Source of the DNA: Streptomyces sp. RB17
GTDB lineage: Bacteria; Actinomycetota; Actinomycetes; Streptomycetales; Streptomycetaceae
DNA: 64,000 nucleotides
Direction of reading: 5' to 3'
Assembly (NCBI RefSeq): GCF_009604455.1
Contig: NZ_WEGL01000009.1
Coordinates: forward strand, 248,001 to 312,000
Positions 24,493 to 32,493 of this stretch are shown piece after piece; position 1 is the stretch's first letter; each line of letters opens with the position of its first letter. The position numbers were made by a program, and so were the translations under genes. The notes beneath the pieces were generated by a model that was not told where the DNA came from, did no database searches, and worked only from the letters and a program-made list of their open reading frames with translations.

Positions 24493-25038
24493 ATGAGCCA
24501 GGCGCAGGATCACGAGCAGGCGGCGGGTGCCGGACCGGCCGTGCCGCAGACCCGTACCGCGCGGCACCGCCGGATCGTGGACATCCTCAACCGGCAGCCG
24601 GTGCGGTCGCAGAGCCAGCTGGCGAAGCTGCTCGCCGACGACGGGCTGAGCGTCACCCAGGCGACGCTCTCCCGGGACCTCGACGAGCTGAACGCGGTGA
24701 AGATCCGCAACACCGACGGCGAGCTGATCTACGCCGTGCCGAGCGAGGGCGGTTTCCGCACCCCCCGCGCCCCCCTGGGGGAGTCGGCCAAGGAGGAGCG
24801 CATGGGGCGCCTCTCCCAGGAACTGCTGATCTCCGCGGAGGCTTCCGCCAACCTCGTCGTCCTGCGCACCCCGCCGGGGGCCGCCCAGTTCCTCGCCTCG
24901 GCCATCGACCAGGCGGAGCTGCACGACATCCTGGGCACGATCGCCGGCGACGACACGCTGCTGCTGATCAGCCGGGACCCGAGCGGGGGCCAGGCCCTCG
25001 CGGACCACCTGCTGCGACTGGCGCAGAACGGCCACTGA
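24493..25038 (+). CDS. argR: Arginine repressor
   Basis: Hexameric DNA-binding repressor of arginine genes, activated by arginine. 181 residues from ATG 24493. The N-terminal winged helix reads TARHRRIVDILNRQPVRSQS, QLAKLLADDGLSVTQATLSR, DLDELNAVKI; the C-terminal oligomerisation and arginine-binding domain has LVVLRTPPGAAQFLASAIDQ then AELHDILGTIAGDDTLLLI. The first 20 or so residues (SQAQDHEQAAGAG) are a polar extension. A proline-rich linker (GGFRTPRAPLGESAKEERM) joins the domains. It lies 7 nt after argD, so repressor and enzymes are cotranscribed. Likely targets are the TGCA-type sites before argC and argG. Confidence 0.96.
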   Translation: MSQAQDHEQAAGAGPAVPQTRTARHRRIVDILNRQPVRSQSQLAKLLADDGLSVTQATLSRDLDELNAVKIRNTDGELIYAVPSEGGFRTPRAPLGESAKEERMGRLSQELLISAEASANLVVLRTPPGAAQFLASAIDQAELHDILGTIAGDDTLLLISRDPSGGQALADHLLRLAQNGH

Positions 25039-25148
25039 GCCCGCATGCGGCACCCGGCCCGGCGGCGGAGAATGAGGGTGTGATCTTCCGCGGCGGGCGG
25101 GGAGGCGGGCGGGCAATCCCGTGGCCTCCGGCGGCCGTACACAGGGGT

Positions 25149-25736
25149 GTGTCGGGTTTCCGGTTCCCCGTGGGCCGCCTCCCGGACGAAGCCCTCCTGG
25201 CCGGGCTGGCCACCGGTGATCCGGAACTCGCGGTGATCTTCGTACGCAGGTTCCAGCACCGGGTCTTCGGAGTCGCCATGGCCGTCACCGGGGATGCGCA
25301 GCTCGCCGAGGACGTCGCTCAGTCGACGTTCGAGCGGGCATGGCGGCATGCCCAGATCTACGACTCGCGCCGCGGATCGGTCACCACCTGGCTGACGACC
25401 ATCGCGCACAACCTCGCCGTCGACGCGGTCCGGGCCCGGCGGACCGAGCCGATGGCACCCGAGGACCTCGACTCCCTCATCGGCGTCGTCACCGAGACCC
25501 CCGAGCAGTGGGCGCTGGCCGACGAGGCCTCCTCCCAGCTGCGGGCCGCCGTGGCCCGGCTGCCCCGGGAGCAGGCCAGGGCTCTGGTGATGGCCGGCAT
25601 CTACGGAATGACGGCCCAGCAGATCGCCGACGCGGAGCGCATCCCGCTGGGCACCGCCAAGACACGGATCAGGGCCGCCATGGCGAAACTGCGCGCCACG
25701 CTCGCGCCTTTTAAGCGAGGCGACCATGTCCCGTGA
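25149..25736 (+). CDS. ECF RNA polymerase sigma factor
   Basis: 195 residues from GTG 25149 (AGGGG just upstream); an in-frame start at 25080 would add 23 residues of unlikely composition. Region 2 is visible as AVIFVRRFQHRVFGVAMAVT, LAEDVAQSTFERAWRHAQIY and VTTWLTTIAHNLAVDAVRAR. Region 4 is LPREQARALVMAGIYGMTAQ, QIADAERIPLGTAKTRIRAA. It overlaps by 11 bp the anti-sigma gene that follows, the usual arrangement for a regulated ECF pair. It is convergent with the flavin-transfer operon; whether it controls that operon is not shown by the sequence. Confidence 0.92.
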   Translation: MSGFRFPVGRLPDEALLAGLATGDPELAVIFVRRFQHRVFGVAMAVTGDAQLAEDVAQSTFERAWRHAQIYDSRRGSVTTWLTTIAHNLAVDAVRARRTEPMAPEDLDSLIGVVTETPEQWALADEASSQLRAAVARLPREQARALVMAGIYGMTAQQIADAERIPLGTAKTRIRAAMAKLRATLAPFKRGDHVP

Positions 25737-26493
25737 CGTGAACTGCGACAAGCTGCGGGAGATCGGCGCCGAGCTGGCGCTGGGCGTGCTGCCCGGCCGG
25801 GAGCGCGCCGAGGCGGTCGCCCATCTGGACCGGTGCGCGGACTGCCGGGAGTACGTCCGTCAGCTCACCCTGGTCGGCGACAGGCTGGTCGGCCTGCTGC
25901 CGGACGGCGAGCCCCCGGCCGGGTTCGAGACCCGGGTGGCGCGCAGGCTGGCCGAGCAGGCTTCGGCGTCCGAGGCCCGGGCGGGCGTCTCCGGCCGTGC
26001 GCCGCGTGACCTGCGCGCGCGGGCCCGGCGGGCCCGGCTGCGGCTCGCGGCCGTCGCCACCGCGCTCACCGTCGCCGTCGGTTTCGCCGGCTGGGGGGTC
26101 GGCACCGCCGTCGAGGAGGTCCTCGCCTCGAGCCGCCCCGCCACCGAGTCCGAGCCCATGCTGGTCGGCGACATGACCTCCGCCACGAGCGGCGGCGGCA
26201 AGGTCGGCGAGGTCTACGCCCACCCCGGGACCCCCGGCTGGATCTACGTGTCCGTCGATTCCGCCGGCCCCCATGGCTCGTACACCGGCACGGTGACCTG
26301 CCTCCTGCAGCACTCCGACGGCACGACCGTCCGGGTCGGCGACTTCCCCCTGGTCGCCGGACACGGCGAGTGGGGCGTGGCCGCTCCCGGTGACCTGTCG
26401 ACCCTCTCCGGCGTCCGGCTGACGACACCCGGCGGCACCGTCCTCGCCACGGCCCACCTGGAGATGGCGCACGTCGTGCAACCGAAGGTGTGA
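25726..26493 (+). CDS. Membrane zinc-finger anti-sigma factor
   Basis: 255 residues from ATG 25726 (GAGG 5 nt upstream), overlapping the sigma gene by 11 bp. The N-terminal ZAS domain has the H-X3-C-X2-C motif (His33, Cys37, Cys40 in AHLDRCADCREYV) and an upstream Cys7, so it may bind zinc and respond to thiol oxidation. A single membrane helix lies at about residues 105-128 (LRLAAVATALTVAVGFAGW). The extracytoplasmic domain (residues 130-255) contains VGEVYAHPGTPGWIYVSVDS and GTVTCLLQHSDGTTVRVGDF, typical of RskA/anti-sigma-K C-terminal domains. It would hold the ECF factor at the membrane. Confidence 0.9.
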   Translation: MSRDVNCDKLREIGAELALGVLPGRERAEAVAHLDRCADCREYVRQLTLVGDRLVGLLPDGEPPAGFETRVARRLAEQASASEARAGVSGRAPRDLRARARRARLRLAAVATALTVAVGFAGWGVGTAVEEVLASSRPATESEPMLVGDMTSATSGGGKVGEVYAHPGTPGWIYVSVDSAGPHGSYTGTVTCLLQHSDGTTVRVGDFPLVAGHGEWGVAAPGDLSTLSGVRLTTPGGTVLATAHLEMAHVVQPKV

Positions 26494-26494
26494 A

Positions 26495-26514
26495 CCGGGG
26501 GGAGCGCGCCCCGG
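26495..26514. terminator. Short hairpin between convergent anti-sigma and apbE genes
   Basis: CCGGGG (26495-26500) pairs with CCCCGG (26509-26514), followed on the plus strand by GCGAAAAA. It lies in a 35-bp gap between two convergent stops. It is a modest terminator candidate. Confidence 0.5.
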
Positions 26515-26528
26515 CGAAAAAGTCGCGC

Positions 26529-27332
26529 TCAGCCCAGCCGCGCCGCCAGCCCCCCGGTGCACCGCACCTCGTCGCCGGCGGTGATCAGCAGCCCCTCCAC
26601 GTCCGGCAGCGACTCCAGCCACGCAAGGCCCGCCCTGGAGCCCATCGCGAAGGCCGCCGTGGCCCAGCAGTCGACCCAGGTCAGCCGGGGACCGACCACG
26701 GTCACGGCCACCAGGTCCGACACCGCGGACCTCCCGGTGCGCGGATCCACGATGTGCGCGCCCCGCTCGGCCGTACCCGAGGTCGCCACCGACAGTTCGG
26801 CCACGCCCGCCGTCGAGATCACCGCGGCCAGACCCCCCGGCCGCAGCGGATCCGCCACCCCCACCCGCCACGGCCGCTGCGGCTCCGGCGTGCCGAGGAG
26901 CTGGACGTCCCCCCCTCCGTTCACGCTCACCCCGCGCACCCCGGCCACCCCCGCCAGCAGCCGCGCGGCCCGCTCGGCGGCCCAGCCCTTGACGATGCCG
27001 GTGGGATCGAGCGAGCCCCGGTAGCGCGTGCTGAACCAGCCCTCGCTCAGTCGTTCCGCCTCGGCCGCGAGGTCCAGCACCTCGGCCACCTCCGGCGCGC
27101 ACTGCGCCACGGTCAGCTCGCCCCGGGCCAGCCGGGACACCTCGCTGTCCTCGCGGTAGGTGCTGAACACCGCGTCCGCCCGGTGCAGACCGGCGACGGC
27201 CTCGGCCAGCGCCTCGTGCACCGCACCGGGTTCCCCGCCGCGGACGTCGAAGGAGAAGACGGTCCCCATGACCTCCTCCGCATGACGCACCGCGGCGGGA
27301 GCCTCGGCCGACTCGGCCACCGGGTCAGCCAC
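26529..27332 (-). CDS. apbE: FAD:protein FMN transferase
   Basis: ApbE cleaves FAD and attaches FMN through a phosphoester to Thr or Ser in the (S)GA(T/S) motif of FMN_bind domains. 267 residues from GTG 27332, which overlaps the stop of the FMN-binding gene by 8 bp, so translation is coupled. Family motifs are MGTVFSFDVRGGEPG, ADAVFSTYREDSEVSRLARG, SLDPTGIVKGWAAERAARLL, GVSVNGGGDVQLLG, TSGTAERGAHIVDPRTG and VDCWATAAFAMG (FAD and metal binding). It acts on the two FMN-binding proteins encoded just upstream. No signal peptide is evident from this start, so it probably modifies them before or during export. Confidence 0.94.
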   Translation of the reverse strand: MADPVAESAEAPAAVRHAEEVMGTVFSFDVRGGEPGAVHEALAEAVAGLHRADAVFSTYREDSEVSRLARGELTVAQCAPEVAEVLDLAAEAERLSEGWFSTRYRGSLDPTGIVKGWAAERAARLLAGVAGVRGVSVNGGGDVQLLGTPEPQRPWRVGVADPLRPGGLAAVISTAGVAELSVATSGTAERGAHIVDPRTGRSAVSDLVAVTVVGPRLTWVDCWATAAFAMGSRAGLAWLESLPDVEGLLITAGDEVRCTGGLAARLG

Positions 27333-28158
27333 CGGCCTGGTCCAGCGCCGACTGCAGTGACTGCTTGTAGCCGGTGCTGGTGTAGGTGGCGCCGGAGACG
27401 GCGTCGATGTTCGCGGTGCCGGCCGTGACGGCCTCCTGGTTGAGCCTGGGGACGGCCAGGGCGGTCTTCTGGTCGCTGAGTCCGCCCTTCGGTGCCTGGA
27501 CGGCCTCCGCCTCGGTGATCTTGCCACCGCTGACCGTGATCCGCACCTGGACCGGGCCGTACTGCGTCTGCGCGACCTTCCCGGTGAGCGTGCGGGACTG
27601 TGCCGTGGCGGAAGAGCCGGAGGTTCCGGAACCGGAGGCGCCGGCCGAGGCGCGGCCCGCGGCCCCGGTCCTGGACCCGGCGGAGGACTTCATCCTGTCC
27701 AGCGCCGACTGCAGCGACTTCTTGTAGCCGTTGCTCGTGTACGTCGCCCCGGACACCGCGTCGATCTGCGCGCTCTGTGCCGCGACGGCCTCCTGGTTGA
27801 GCTTGGGGACGGCCAGGGCGGTCTTCTGGTCGCTGAGTCCGCCCTTGGGCGCCTGCACCGCCTCGGCCTTGGTGATCTTTCCGCCCGCGACCGTCAGCCG
27901 TACCTGCACGGTCCCGTACTGCGTCTGCGTGGCGTCACCGGTCACCGTGCCGGCGGTCGACCCGGTCGCGCCGGCCGCGCCGACCGGCTGTGTGCCGCCC
28001 TGCGGTGCCTGCTGCCCCGCCGTCGCCTGCGGGGCAGCGCCCGCCGCCGAGGCCGCGGCCGGATCGGCCGCCGGCTTCAGCGCCAGCAGCAGCACGACAC
28101 CGGACACGGTCGCGGCGGTGGCCAGCACAAACCGTCGAATGGGGTGGCTCTTCCTCAT
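27325..28158 (-). CDS. Membrane-anchored protein with two FMN-binding (flavinylated) domains
   Basis: 277 residues. The N-terminus is a Tat-like signal/anchor (HPIRRFVLATAATVSGVVLL), then an Ala/Gly/Gln-rich linker, then two FMN_bind domains separated by a Ser/Gly linker. Each domain has the repeated core (V/R)VR(L/I)TV(A/S)GGKIT(K/E)AEAVQAP and the flavinylation site IDAVSGATYTS(N/T)GYK, so two covalent FMNs are expected. At DNA level 27427-27489 and 27784-27846 are identical at 62 of 63 bases, which indicates recent domain duplication or gene conversion. It is encoded between a ferric-reductase-like gene and apbE and would carry electrons outside the membrane. Confidence 0.92.
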   Translation of the reverse strand: MRKSHPIRRFVLATAATVSGVVLLLALKPAADPAAASAAGAAPQATAGQQAPQGGTQPVGAAGATGSTAGTVTGDATQTQYGTVQVRLTVAGGKITKAEAVQAPKGGLSDQKTALAVPKLNQEAVAAQSAQIDAVSGATYTSNGYKKSLQSALDRMKSSAGSRTGAAGRASAGASGSGTSGSSATAQSRTLTGKVAQTQYGPVQVRITVSGGKITEAEAVQAPKGGLSDQKTALAVPRLNQEAVTAGTANIDAVSGATYTSTGYKQSLQSALDQAGG

Positions 28159-28185
28159 CTGTCCGTATCTCTCCGTAGCTGCCGC

Positions 28186-29568
28186 TCACATCTCGAACGA
28201 CTCGTGATGGATGCGGCGGGCGGGGACTCCCGCGCCGCGCAGTGCGTCGTACACCGACTGCGCGAACCCGGGCGGGCCGCACATGAACACGTCGTGCCGG
28301 TCGATGTCCGGGATCTTCCGCCGGAGGTTCTCCGCGGAGATGTCCGGCCGCTCCCCGTCCGGGCTGTTGACCGCGTACATCAGCCGGGCGCCCCGCTCGT
28401 CGGCGATCGTCGCCAGCTCGTCCCACAGCGCCAGGTCCTGGGTGCTGTTGGCCCGGTAGAGCAGGGTGATGTCACCGGCCGCCCCGGGCAGCGTCTCGAA
28501 CAGTGCCCGCATCGGCGTGATGCCGACCCCGCCCGCGACCAGCAGCACCTTGCCCCGGCTGCGGCGCTGCGCGGTGAGCGCGCCGTACGGCCCCTCCGCC
28601 CACACCCGGGTGCCGGGCGTCAGCTCGCGCAGCCGGGCGCTGTGGTCGCCGATCGCCTTCACCGTGATCCGCAGCAGGTCCGGGCGGGGCGCCGCCGACA
28701 GGGAGTACGGGTGCGAGCTGAAGCGCATCCCGGGGGCCAGGAAACGCCAGCGGAAGAACTGGCCCGCCTCCGCGCCCATCCGGTGCAGCTTCCGCCCGCC
28801 GATCAGCACCGACACGATGCCCGGCGTCTCCTCGATGACCGCCTCCACGCGCATCCGGTGGGTGAGGTTCAGCCGGATCGGGGTGAGGATCCGGTACCAG
28901 ATCACCAGCGCGGTGACCACGCCGTACAGCCCGTACCAGAAGGTCTTCGCGACCGGCTCGACCGCGAAGTCGTTGCCGGTGGTGAGCTGGTGCCAGAACG
29001 TCAGGAACACCGCCGCGTACGTCATCAGGTGCACGTGGTACCAGGTGTCGTACGGCATCCGGCGGCGGATCCCGCCGATCGACGTCAGCCCGATCAGCAC
29101 GAACAGGCCCGTGCCGATGGCCGCCTTGCCCACATCGGGGAGCTGGTTGATGGAGTCGATGGTCTGCTGGACGATGTCGCCGAGCGACTTGCCCGCCTGG
29201 CGCGCGTACCCCCACATGGTGAGGAAGACGTGCGCCACGATCAGGCAGAGCGTGTAGCGGCCGCTCATCGCGTGCCAGCGGGCCACCCGGTCCGAGCCGA
29301 CCCGCCGTTCCAGCGCCGGCACGCGTGCCATCTGGAGCACGACCAGCGCCATCAGATAGCCGGCCAGCAGGCCGGTGATCCGGCCCGCGTTGAGAATCCT
29401 GCCGGTGTCGTCGGCGATGGACGGCGTGTTGTGCCACCAGAGCCACAGCACGGCCACCGCGCCCGCCCAGACGGCGAGCAGCAGCGGTACGGCCGGGGAG
29501 CGGCGCGGGCGGATGCGGCGCATCGTCTGTCGGCGGGCGGCACGTCCGCCTGCGAGCGTGGTGGTCAC
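28186..29568 (-). CDS. Ferric-reductase-like transmembrane NAD(P)H/flavin oxidoreductase 1
   Basis: 460 residues from GTG 29568 (GGAGGAACC upstream). The N-terminal half has about six membrane helices and the paired haem-ligand histidines of ferric reductases (WHAMSGRYTLCLIVAH, H-X13-H; and VHLMTYAAVFLTFWH). The C-terminal half is an FNR module: FAD motif HPYSLSAAP, NAD(P)H motif VAGGVGITPMRALFETLPG and C-terminal CGPPGFAQSVYDALRGAGVP. It should move electrons from cytoplasmic NAD(P)H through haem to an extracytoplasmic acceptor, here most simply the flavinylated proteins beside it. It ends RRIHHESFEM, nearly the same as its paralogue at 30198. Confidence 0.9.
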   Translation of the reverse strand: MTTTLAGGRAARRQTMRRIRPRRSPAVPLLLAVWAGAVAVLWLWWHNTPSIADDTGRILNAGRITGLLAGYLMALVVLQMARVPALERRVGSDRVARWHAMSGRYTLCLIVAHVFLTMWGYARQAGKSLGDIVQQTIDSINQLPDVGKAAIGTGLFVLIGLTSIGGIRRRMPYDTWYHVHLMTYAAVFLTFWHQLTTGNDFAVEPVAKTFWYGLYGVVTALVIWYRILTPIRLNLTHRMRVEAVIEETPGIVSVLIGGRKLHRMGAEAGQFFRWRFLAPGMRFSSHPYSLSAAPRPDLLRITVKAIGDHSARLRELTPGTRVWAEGPYGALTAQRRSRGKVLLVAGGVGITPMRALFETLPGAAGDITLLYRANSTQDLALWDELATIADERGARLMYAVNSPDGERPDISAENLRRKIPDIDRHDVFMCGPPGFAQSVYDALRGAGVPARRIHHESFEM

Positions 29569-29641
29569 GGTTCCTCCGTGGGGACTTGACCCTTGGCCCA
29601 CAGATACGTGCCGCATCCGCCGCGTGTTCAGTGCCCCGGCC

Positions 29642-30160
29642 TCACAGTCCCGCCGAGTCCAGCGCGGACTGCAGGGACTGCTTGTAGCCGGTGCTGGTGT
29701 ACGTGGCGCCGGACACCATGTCGATGTCCGCGCTCTGCGCGGCCAGCGCCTCACGTCGCAGCTGGGGCAGGGCGTAGCTGTTGATCTCCTGGTCGCGCGG
29801 GTTGTCCTGCGGGTACTGCACCGCCGTCACGTCCGTGAGCTTGCCGCTCTTGATCGTCACCCGCACCTGGACCGGGCCCCACCGGGTCTGGACGGTGTCT
29901 CCGGTGGCGGTCCTGCTGACCTTCGTACCCGAGGTGGAGCCGCTCGATCCGCCCGACGATCCGCTCGATCCGCCCGACGATCCGCTCGATCCGCTCGACG
30001 GGGCCGAACTGCTCGACACGGTGGGCGACTTGGTGTCGGCCGTGGCCAGCGTGGGGCTCGTGTGCGGCTTCAGCGACAGCAGCAGCACCATCCCGGAGAC
30101 CGTGGCGGCACTGGCCAGCACGATGCGACGCAGGGGGCGGTTCTTCTTCAGGGCATGCAC
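29642..30160 (-). CDS. Membrane-anchored single-domain FMN-binding (flavinylated) protein
   Basis: 172 residues from GTG 30160; GAGG lies 8 nt upstream and is part of a 9-bp tandem repeat. The N-terminus is a Tat-like anchor (LRRIVLASAATVSGMVLLLS). A Ser/Gly linker (SSGSSGGSSGS) is encoded by a 21-bp tandem DNA repeat at about 29942-29999. One FMN_bind domain follows (VQVRVTIKSGKLTDVTAVQY) with flavinylation site IDMVSGATYTSTGYKQSLQS, so one covalent FMN is expected. It sits between the two ferric-reductase-like genes, matching the larger two-domain carrier, and is a substrate for the ApbE at 26529. Confidence 0.92.
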   Translation of the reverse strand: MHALKKNRPLRRIVLASAATVSGMVLLLSLKPHTSPTLATADTKSPTVSSSSAPSSGSSGSSGGSSGSSGGSSGSTSGTKVSRTATGDTVQTRWGPVQVRVTIKSGKLTDVTAVQYPQDNPRDQEINSYALPQLRREALAAQSADIDMVSGATYTSTGYKQSLQSALDSAGL

Positions 30161-30171
30161 GTGATCTGCCT

Positions 30172-30207
30172 CACAGCTCTCACAGCTCTCACAGTTGTCA
30201 CAGTTCG
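30172..30207 (-). repeat. Four 9-bp tandem repeats carrying consecutive in-frame stops
   Basis: On the minus strand the units read GAACTGTGA, CAACTGTGA, GAGCTGTGA, GAGCTGTGA. The first TGA ends the reductase gene and the other three are in the same frame. The last unit plus the following GG forms the GAGG ribosome site of the next gene. Confidence 0.8.
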
Positions 30208-31544
30208 AACGACTCGTGGTGGATACGGCGGTCCGGCACCCCGGCCGCCCGCAGCGCCTCGTACACGTCCTGCGCGAAGCCGTGCGGCCCGCAGATGTAG
30301 ACGTCGTGGCCGGCCAGGCCAGGGAAGGCCGCGCGCAGCGACTCCGCCGTGATGGCCGGGCGCTCGCCCCGGGGGCCGTTCAGCGCGTACCGCACCTGTG
30401 CGCCGCGCCGGCGGGCGATCGCCTCCAGCTCGCCGCCGAGCGCCAGGTCCTCGGCACTGCGCGCCCGGTACAGCAGGGTGACCTCGCCGGGCAGGGTCTC
30501 GAACAGCGCCCGCAGCGGGGTGATGCCGACGCCGGCCGCGATCAGCAGCGAGTGGTGGCTGGTGGCCCGGTCGGCGGTCATGGAGCCGTACGGGCCCTCC
30601 GCCCACACCCGGGTGCCGGGCCGCAGCAGGGCGACGGCCGCGCTGTGGTCACCGAGCGCCTTGACCGTGATGCGCATCAGATCGGGGCGCGGCGGCGCCG
30701 ACAGGGAGTACGGCGTCGACGTCCAGCCCAGCCCCTCGCCGAGGAACCGCCAGCGGAAGAACTGCCCCGGCCGCGCCCCCAGCTCGTCCAGGTGCCGCCC
30801 GCGCACGACGACCGAGTACACACCCCGCGCCTCCTGGTGGACCGAGTCCACCCGCAGCTGGTGGCGCCGGTTGAGGCGGACCGGGGCGAGGACGCGGAAC
30901 CACAGCACCAGGGCGGCGACGCCCAGGTACAGCGCGTACCAGACGGCGGTCGCGACCGGCTTGCCGTTGAACTCGTTCCCCAGCGTCAGCTGGTGGAAGA
31001 AGGCCAGGAAGACGGCCGCGTACGTCAGCAGGTGGACGTAGTACCAGAACTCGTGGCTGGTGCGGCGCCGCACGGCACGGGCCGAGGTGATGCCGACCGC
31101 GAAGAGGATCAGCGTGCCGGCGGTGGCCTTGAGCATGTCCGGGTAGTCCAGGACGACGGTCACCGTCTCGTGCCACAGCGAGGCCCGGTCCTGGGCGGCG
31201 TACCCGGTGAGGATCAGCACGATGTGCGCGACGAGCAGGCAGACGGTGTACCGGCCGGCCATCGCGTGCCAGCGCGCCACCCGGTCCGAGCCGATCCGCC
31301 GCTCCAGCAGCGGCACCCGCGCCATGAGGCCGACCAGCACCGCGCAGGCGTATCCGCACAGCAGCCCGGCGATCCGCCCGGCGCCGGTGAGCCAGCCGGC
31401 CGTACCGACCACGGACCCGGTGTCCGCCCACCAGAGCGCGACCACGGCCGCCGCCCCGGCCCACAGCGCGGCCAGCACGGGCCCCGCGGGGGAGCGCCGT
31501 GCGGTCGCGGGCGGGGCCGCCCGCCGCGCATCCACGGTGGTCAT
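30198..31544 (-). CDS. Ferric-reductase-like transmembrane NAD(P)H/flavin oxidoreductase 2
   Basis: 448 residues, paralogue of the protein at 28186. The membrane part has the same His pairs (WHAMAGRYTVCLLVAH; VHLLTYAAVFLAFFH). The FNR part has TPYSLSAPP, IAAGVGITPLRALFETLPG and CGPHGFAQDVYEALRAAGVP, and the end is RRIHHESFEL. It is the first gene of the leftward five-gene operon (reductase 2, FMN carrier, reductase 1, two-domain FMN carrier, apbE) and is divergent from the two-component genes at 31753. Two different reductases, each followed by its own FMN carrier, suggest module duplication. The final electron acceptor is unknown. Confidence 0.9.
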   Translation of the reverse strand: MTTVDARRAAPPATARRSPAGPVLAALWAGAAAVVALWWADTGSVVGTAGWLTGAGRIAGLLCGYACAVLVGLMARVPLLERRIGSDRVARWHAMAGRYTVCLLVAHIVLILTGYAAQDRASLWHETVTVVLDYPDMLKATAGTLILFAVGITSARAVRRRTSHEFWYYVHLLTYAAVFLAFFHQLTLGNEFNGKPVATAVWYALYLGVAALVLWFRVLAPVRLNRRHQLRVDSVHQEARGVYSVVVRGRHLDELGARPGQFFRWRFLGEGLGWTSTPYSLSAPPRPDLMRITVKALGDHSAAVALLRPGTRVWAEGPYGSMTADRATSHHSLLIAAGVGITPLRALFETLPGEVTLLYRARSAEDLALGGELEAIARRRGAQVRYALNGPRGERPAITAESLRAAFPGLAGHDVYICGPHGFAQDVYEALRAAGVPDRRIHHESFEL

Positions 31545-31593
31545 CAGTCGCCGTCCCTTCGTCCGTCGTACCGGGCCACTGTGCGGCGGAAAG

Positions 31594-31703
31594 CTCTGAG
31601 GTACCTCTGAGCGACCTTGTGACCAGGCCCTTTGAGAGCAGACTCAGAGCCTGTTCTCAGACGGCGTTCAGCGGACCTGAGGGCTCTCAGAGAAAACTCA
31701 GAG
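31594..31703. promoter_or_regulatory. Cluster of CTCAGAG heptamers, probable response-regulator operators
   Basis: The 190-bp divergent spacer holds paired heptamers. On the minus strand, two CTCAGAG copies (31594-31600 and 31605-31611 as CTCTGAG) start 11 bp apart. On the plus strand are CTCAGAG (31643) with CTCAGAC (31656), and CTCAGAG at 31686 and 31697, again 11 bp apart. Direct repeats with an 11-bp period are typical of OmpR/PhoB-type regulators such as the one encoded next. One pair faces each gene. Confidence 0.65.
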
Positions 31704-31752
31704 CGCAGCCGGTGCCTCGCACGCCTCCGCATGGGTGATGCTGGAAGGCGCG

Positions 31753-32493
31753 ATGAACACCACCCGCTCCGGCCGCCCGGCCCTCACCCGCCCCGACGGC
31801 ACCCCGCTGCGCGTCCTCGTCGTCGACGACGACCCCGACCTCGCGGAGGTGCTCACCGGCGCCCTGCGCTACGAGGGCTGGGAGGTGCGCGCCGCCGGGG
31901 ACGGCGCCTCGGCCCTCGCCACCGCGCGCGAGCTGCTGCCCGATGCCGTCGTCCTGGACGTGATGCTCCCGGACACCGACGGCTTCGCCGTGCTGCGCCG
32001 GCTGCACGAGGTGAAGCCGGACGTCTGTGTGCTCTTCCTCACGGCCCGGGACGCGGTCGAGGACCGGATCGCGGGCATCACGGCCGGCGGTGACGACTAT
32101 GTCACCAAGCCCTTCAGTCTGGAGGAGGTCGTGGCCCGGCTGCGCGGCCTGCTGCGCCGGGCGGGCATGGCCCGGCAACAGGAGGAGGGGCCGCGGCTGG
32201 TCGTGGGCGACCTGGTGATGGACGAGGAGGCGCGCGAGGTCACCCGGGCCGGCGAACTGATCGAGCTGTCACCCACCGAGTTCGAGCTTCTCCGCTTCCT
32301 CATGCGCAACCCGCGCCGCGTGCTCAGCAAGGCGCAGATCCTCGACCGGGTCTGGTCCTACGACTTCGGCGGCCGGGCCCATGTGGTCGAGCTGTACATC
32401 TCCTACCTGCGCAAGAAGGTCGACGCGGGCCGCGAGCCCATGATCCACACCGTGCGCGGGGCGGGTTATGTCCTGAAACCGGTGACCAAGTGA
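31753..32493 (+). CDS. OmpR/PhoB-family response regulator
   Basis: 246 residues from ATG 31753 (GGAAGG 4 nt upstream; start codons at 31735 and 31738 in frame are alternatives). The receiver domain has the acidic pair in VLVVDDDPDLAEVL, the phosphorylation Asp in DAVVLDVMLPDTDGFAVL, Thr in CVLFLTARD and Lys in DDYVTKPFSLEE. The C-terminal winged helix has IELSPTEFELLRFLMRNPRR, VLSKAQILDRVWSYDFGGRA and the wing IHTVRGAGYVLKP. It overlaps the histidine kinase gene by 4 bp (GTGA). The CTCAGAG pairs upstream suggest autoregulation and control of the divergent flavin operon. Confidence 0.94.
   Translation: MNTTRSGRPALTRPDGTPLRVLVVDDDPDLAEVLTGALRYEGWEVRAAGDGASALATARELLPDAVVLDVMLPDTDGFAVLRRLHEVKPDVCVLFLTARDAVEDRIAGITAGGDDYVTKPFSLEEVVARLRGLLRRAGMARQQEEGPRLVVGDLVMDEEAREVTRAGELIELSPTEFELLRFLMRNPRRVLSKAQILDRVWSYDFGGRAHVVELYISYLRKKVDAGREPMIHTVRGAGYVLKPVTK

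Noticed and set aside
24760..24785. A second copy of the argJ-type palindrome inside argR (CGCCCCCCTGGGGGAG).
   Set aside because: Only the C-run/G-run is shared. The encoded linker RAPLGESAKEERM looks native to Streptomyces ArgR.
25149..26493. The ECF sigma/anti-sigma pair as the regulator of the flavin operon.
   Set aside because: They are only convergent neighbours. The flavin promoter instead carries repeats matching an OmpR-type regulator, so I kept the claim to that pair.
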